Assembly: GCA_045599645.1 (NCBI GenBank)
Contig: JAZRWI010000074.1
Coordinates: 12,429 to 76,428, forward strand
Direction of reading: 5' to 3'
Length of the DNA stretch: 64,000 nucleotides
Origin: RUG334 sp045599645
GTDB taxonomy: Bacteria > Muiribacteriota > Ozemobacteria > Ozemobacterales > Ozemobacteraceae
Position numbers and translations under genes: made by a program. Shown piece after piece: positions 63,425 through 64,000 of the stretch. The notes beneath the pieces are model-generated. The model was given only the letters and a program-made list of their open reading frames with translations, was not told the DNA's origin and made no database searches. The stretch's first letter is position 1. Each line of letters begins with the position of its first letter.

Positions 63425-63780
63425 AAGCTATAAGCTTCAAGCTATAAGCTATAAGCTATAAGCAATAAGCTATAAGCTATAAGCAATAAGCTATAAGCTT
63501 CAAGCTATAAGCTATAAGCAATAAGCTATAAGCAATAAGCTATAAGCAATAAGCTATAAGCAATAAGCTATAAGCTTCAAGCTATAAGCTATAAGCTTCA
63601 AGCTATAAGCTATAAGCTTCAAGCTATAAGCTATAAGCTATAAGCTTCAAGCTATAAGCTATAAGCAATAAGCTATAAGCTATAAGCAATAAGCAATAAG
63701 CTATAAGCAATAAGCTATAAGCTTCAAGCTATAAGCTATAAGCAATAAGCTTAAAGCTATAAGCTTAAAGCTTAAAGCCT
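63425..63780. repeat. Long AAGCTAT/AAGCAAT/AAGCTTC heptamer array
   Basis: About fifty 7-bp units in uninterrupted phase, with three main variants (AAGCTAT, AAGCAAT, AAGCTTC) and AAGCTTA at the end. The gap 63331-63966 contains no gene; after the array 63785-63940 shows only AT-rich sequence. Confidence 0.93.
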
Positions 63781-63966
63781 AACGTGTTAGACTTATATAC
63801 CAAGCAAGTATAAAGCATGTTTCAATAAAGCTCAGGACTGGGAGCTAGGGAATCCCCAACCCAGGGCAAACGCAAACTTTTTTCTTTTGTAGTGCAGATT
63901 ATGGGTTGTACTTTATTTTAGATTGTTTTATGCTTGAAATGAAAATTATAAAAAAGGAATTTAAGC

Positions 63967-64000
63967 ATGATAAATCAAGGTCCGTTCTTTGAAAGCTTCT
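63967..64000 (+). CDS. Start of a gene cut by the window edge
   Basis: ATG at 63967 with AAAGGA 8 bp upstream opens a frame MINQGPFFESF that continues past the end of the window. Too short to identify. Confidence 0.5.
   Translation, partial: MINQGPFFESF

Noticed and set aside
63425..63780. CRISPR-like or coding repeats
   Set aside because: Pure 7-bp tandem units with no spacers; open frames across them are by-products of the repeat period.

Overview
The window is AT-rich bacterial DNA, densely coded, with short intergenic gaps in ordinary regions and repeat-filled gaps elsewhere. Lipoprotein and Sec signal peptides, long membrane sensors with large extracytoplasmic domains and many tandem domain proteins point to a diderm-like, probably anaerobic or host/sediment-associated bacterium. 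No rRNA, tRNA or other taxonomic marker is present. The mix (GlgM-GlgE, RsbU-type phosphatase, SUMF1-like proteins, giant CHASE hybrid kinases, GLUG lipoprotein) would suit a poorly cultured phylum such as Riflebacteria, Lentisphaerota or Elusimicrobiota, but I cannot assign it.

Layout. 1-3.8 kb: a heptanucleotide-repeat block, then a two-gene glycogen/alpha-glucan unit (glgM-like, glgE) whose terminator hairpin has been split by a 146-bp MITE-like element. 3.8-15.3 kb: an accessory island of small modules (nucleotidyltransferase, SUMF1-like protein, Phd/RelE with a broken toxin, DUF985 cupin, DUF4143 ATPase behind five 23-bp repeats, a 1282-residue GLUG lipoprotein, MNT/HEPN, VOC, GNAT, RelB/RelE). 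Copies of the 3' end of the cupin gene lie between several of these modules, two of them carrying a promoter. 15.3-26.4 kb: mostly housekeeping or exported proteins (beta-propeller-like protein, SH3b-NlpC/P60-like protein, NamZ/DUF1343, FolC, EttA, HAD phosphatase, an 857-residue exported protein of unknown function). 26.4-28.3 kb: another heptamer block, then a THEP1-like NTPase and a nucleoside phosphorylase with a periodic lysine tail.

28.4-58.4 kb is the most striking region: a co-directional sensory cluster of one RsbU-type PP2C phosphatase, six paralogous histidine-kinase-like proteins, two zinc-ribbon SUMF1-like proteins, a solute-binding-domain/PAS membrane sensor and a lipoprotein with permuted solute-binding lobes. 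Four kinases look catalytically complete (two with C-terminal Hpt domains). One keeps the phospho-acceptor His and a receiver but has no ATPase domain. One has lost the His (Asn instead), the ATPase and the receiver. No DNA-binding output domain is encoded in the cluster, so the signal must leave through Hpt domains or the phosphatase to proteins encoded elsewhere.

58.4-64 kb: a second ABC-F ATPase carrying an in-frame invading repeat, a repeat-rich gap, an RluA-type pseudouridine synthase whose 3' tail is duplicated downstream with MITE fragments, a run of five small hairpins, a cytosolic 5'-nucleotidase, a long heptamer array, and the first codons of a further gene. The repeat families (heptamer arrays, the MITE, hairpin repeats) recur through the whole window; one composite repeat occurs in inverted orientation near both ends, about 60 kb apart.
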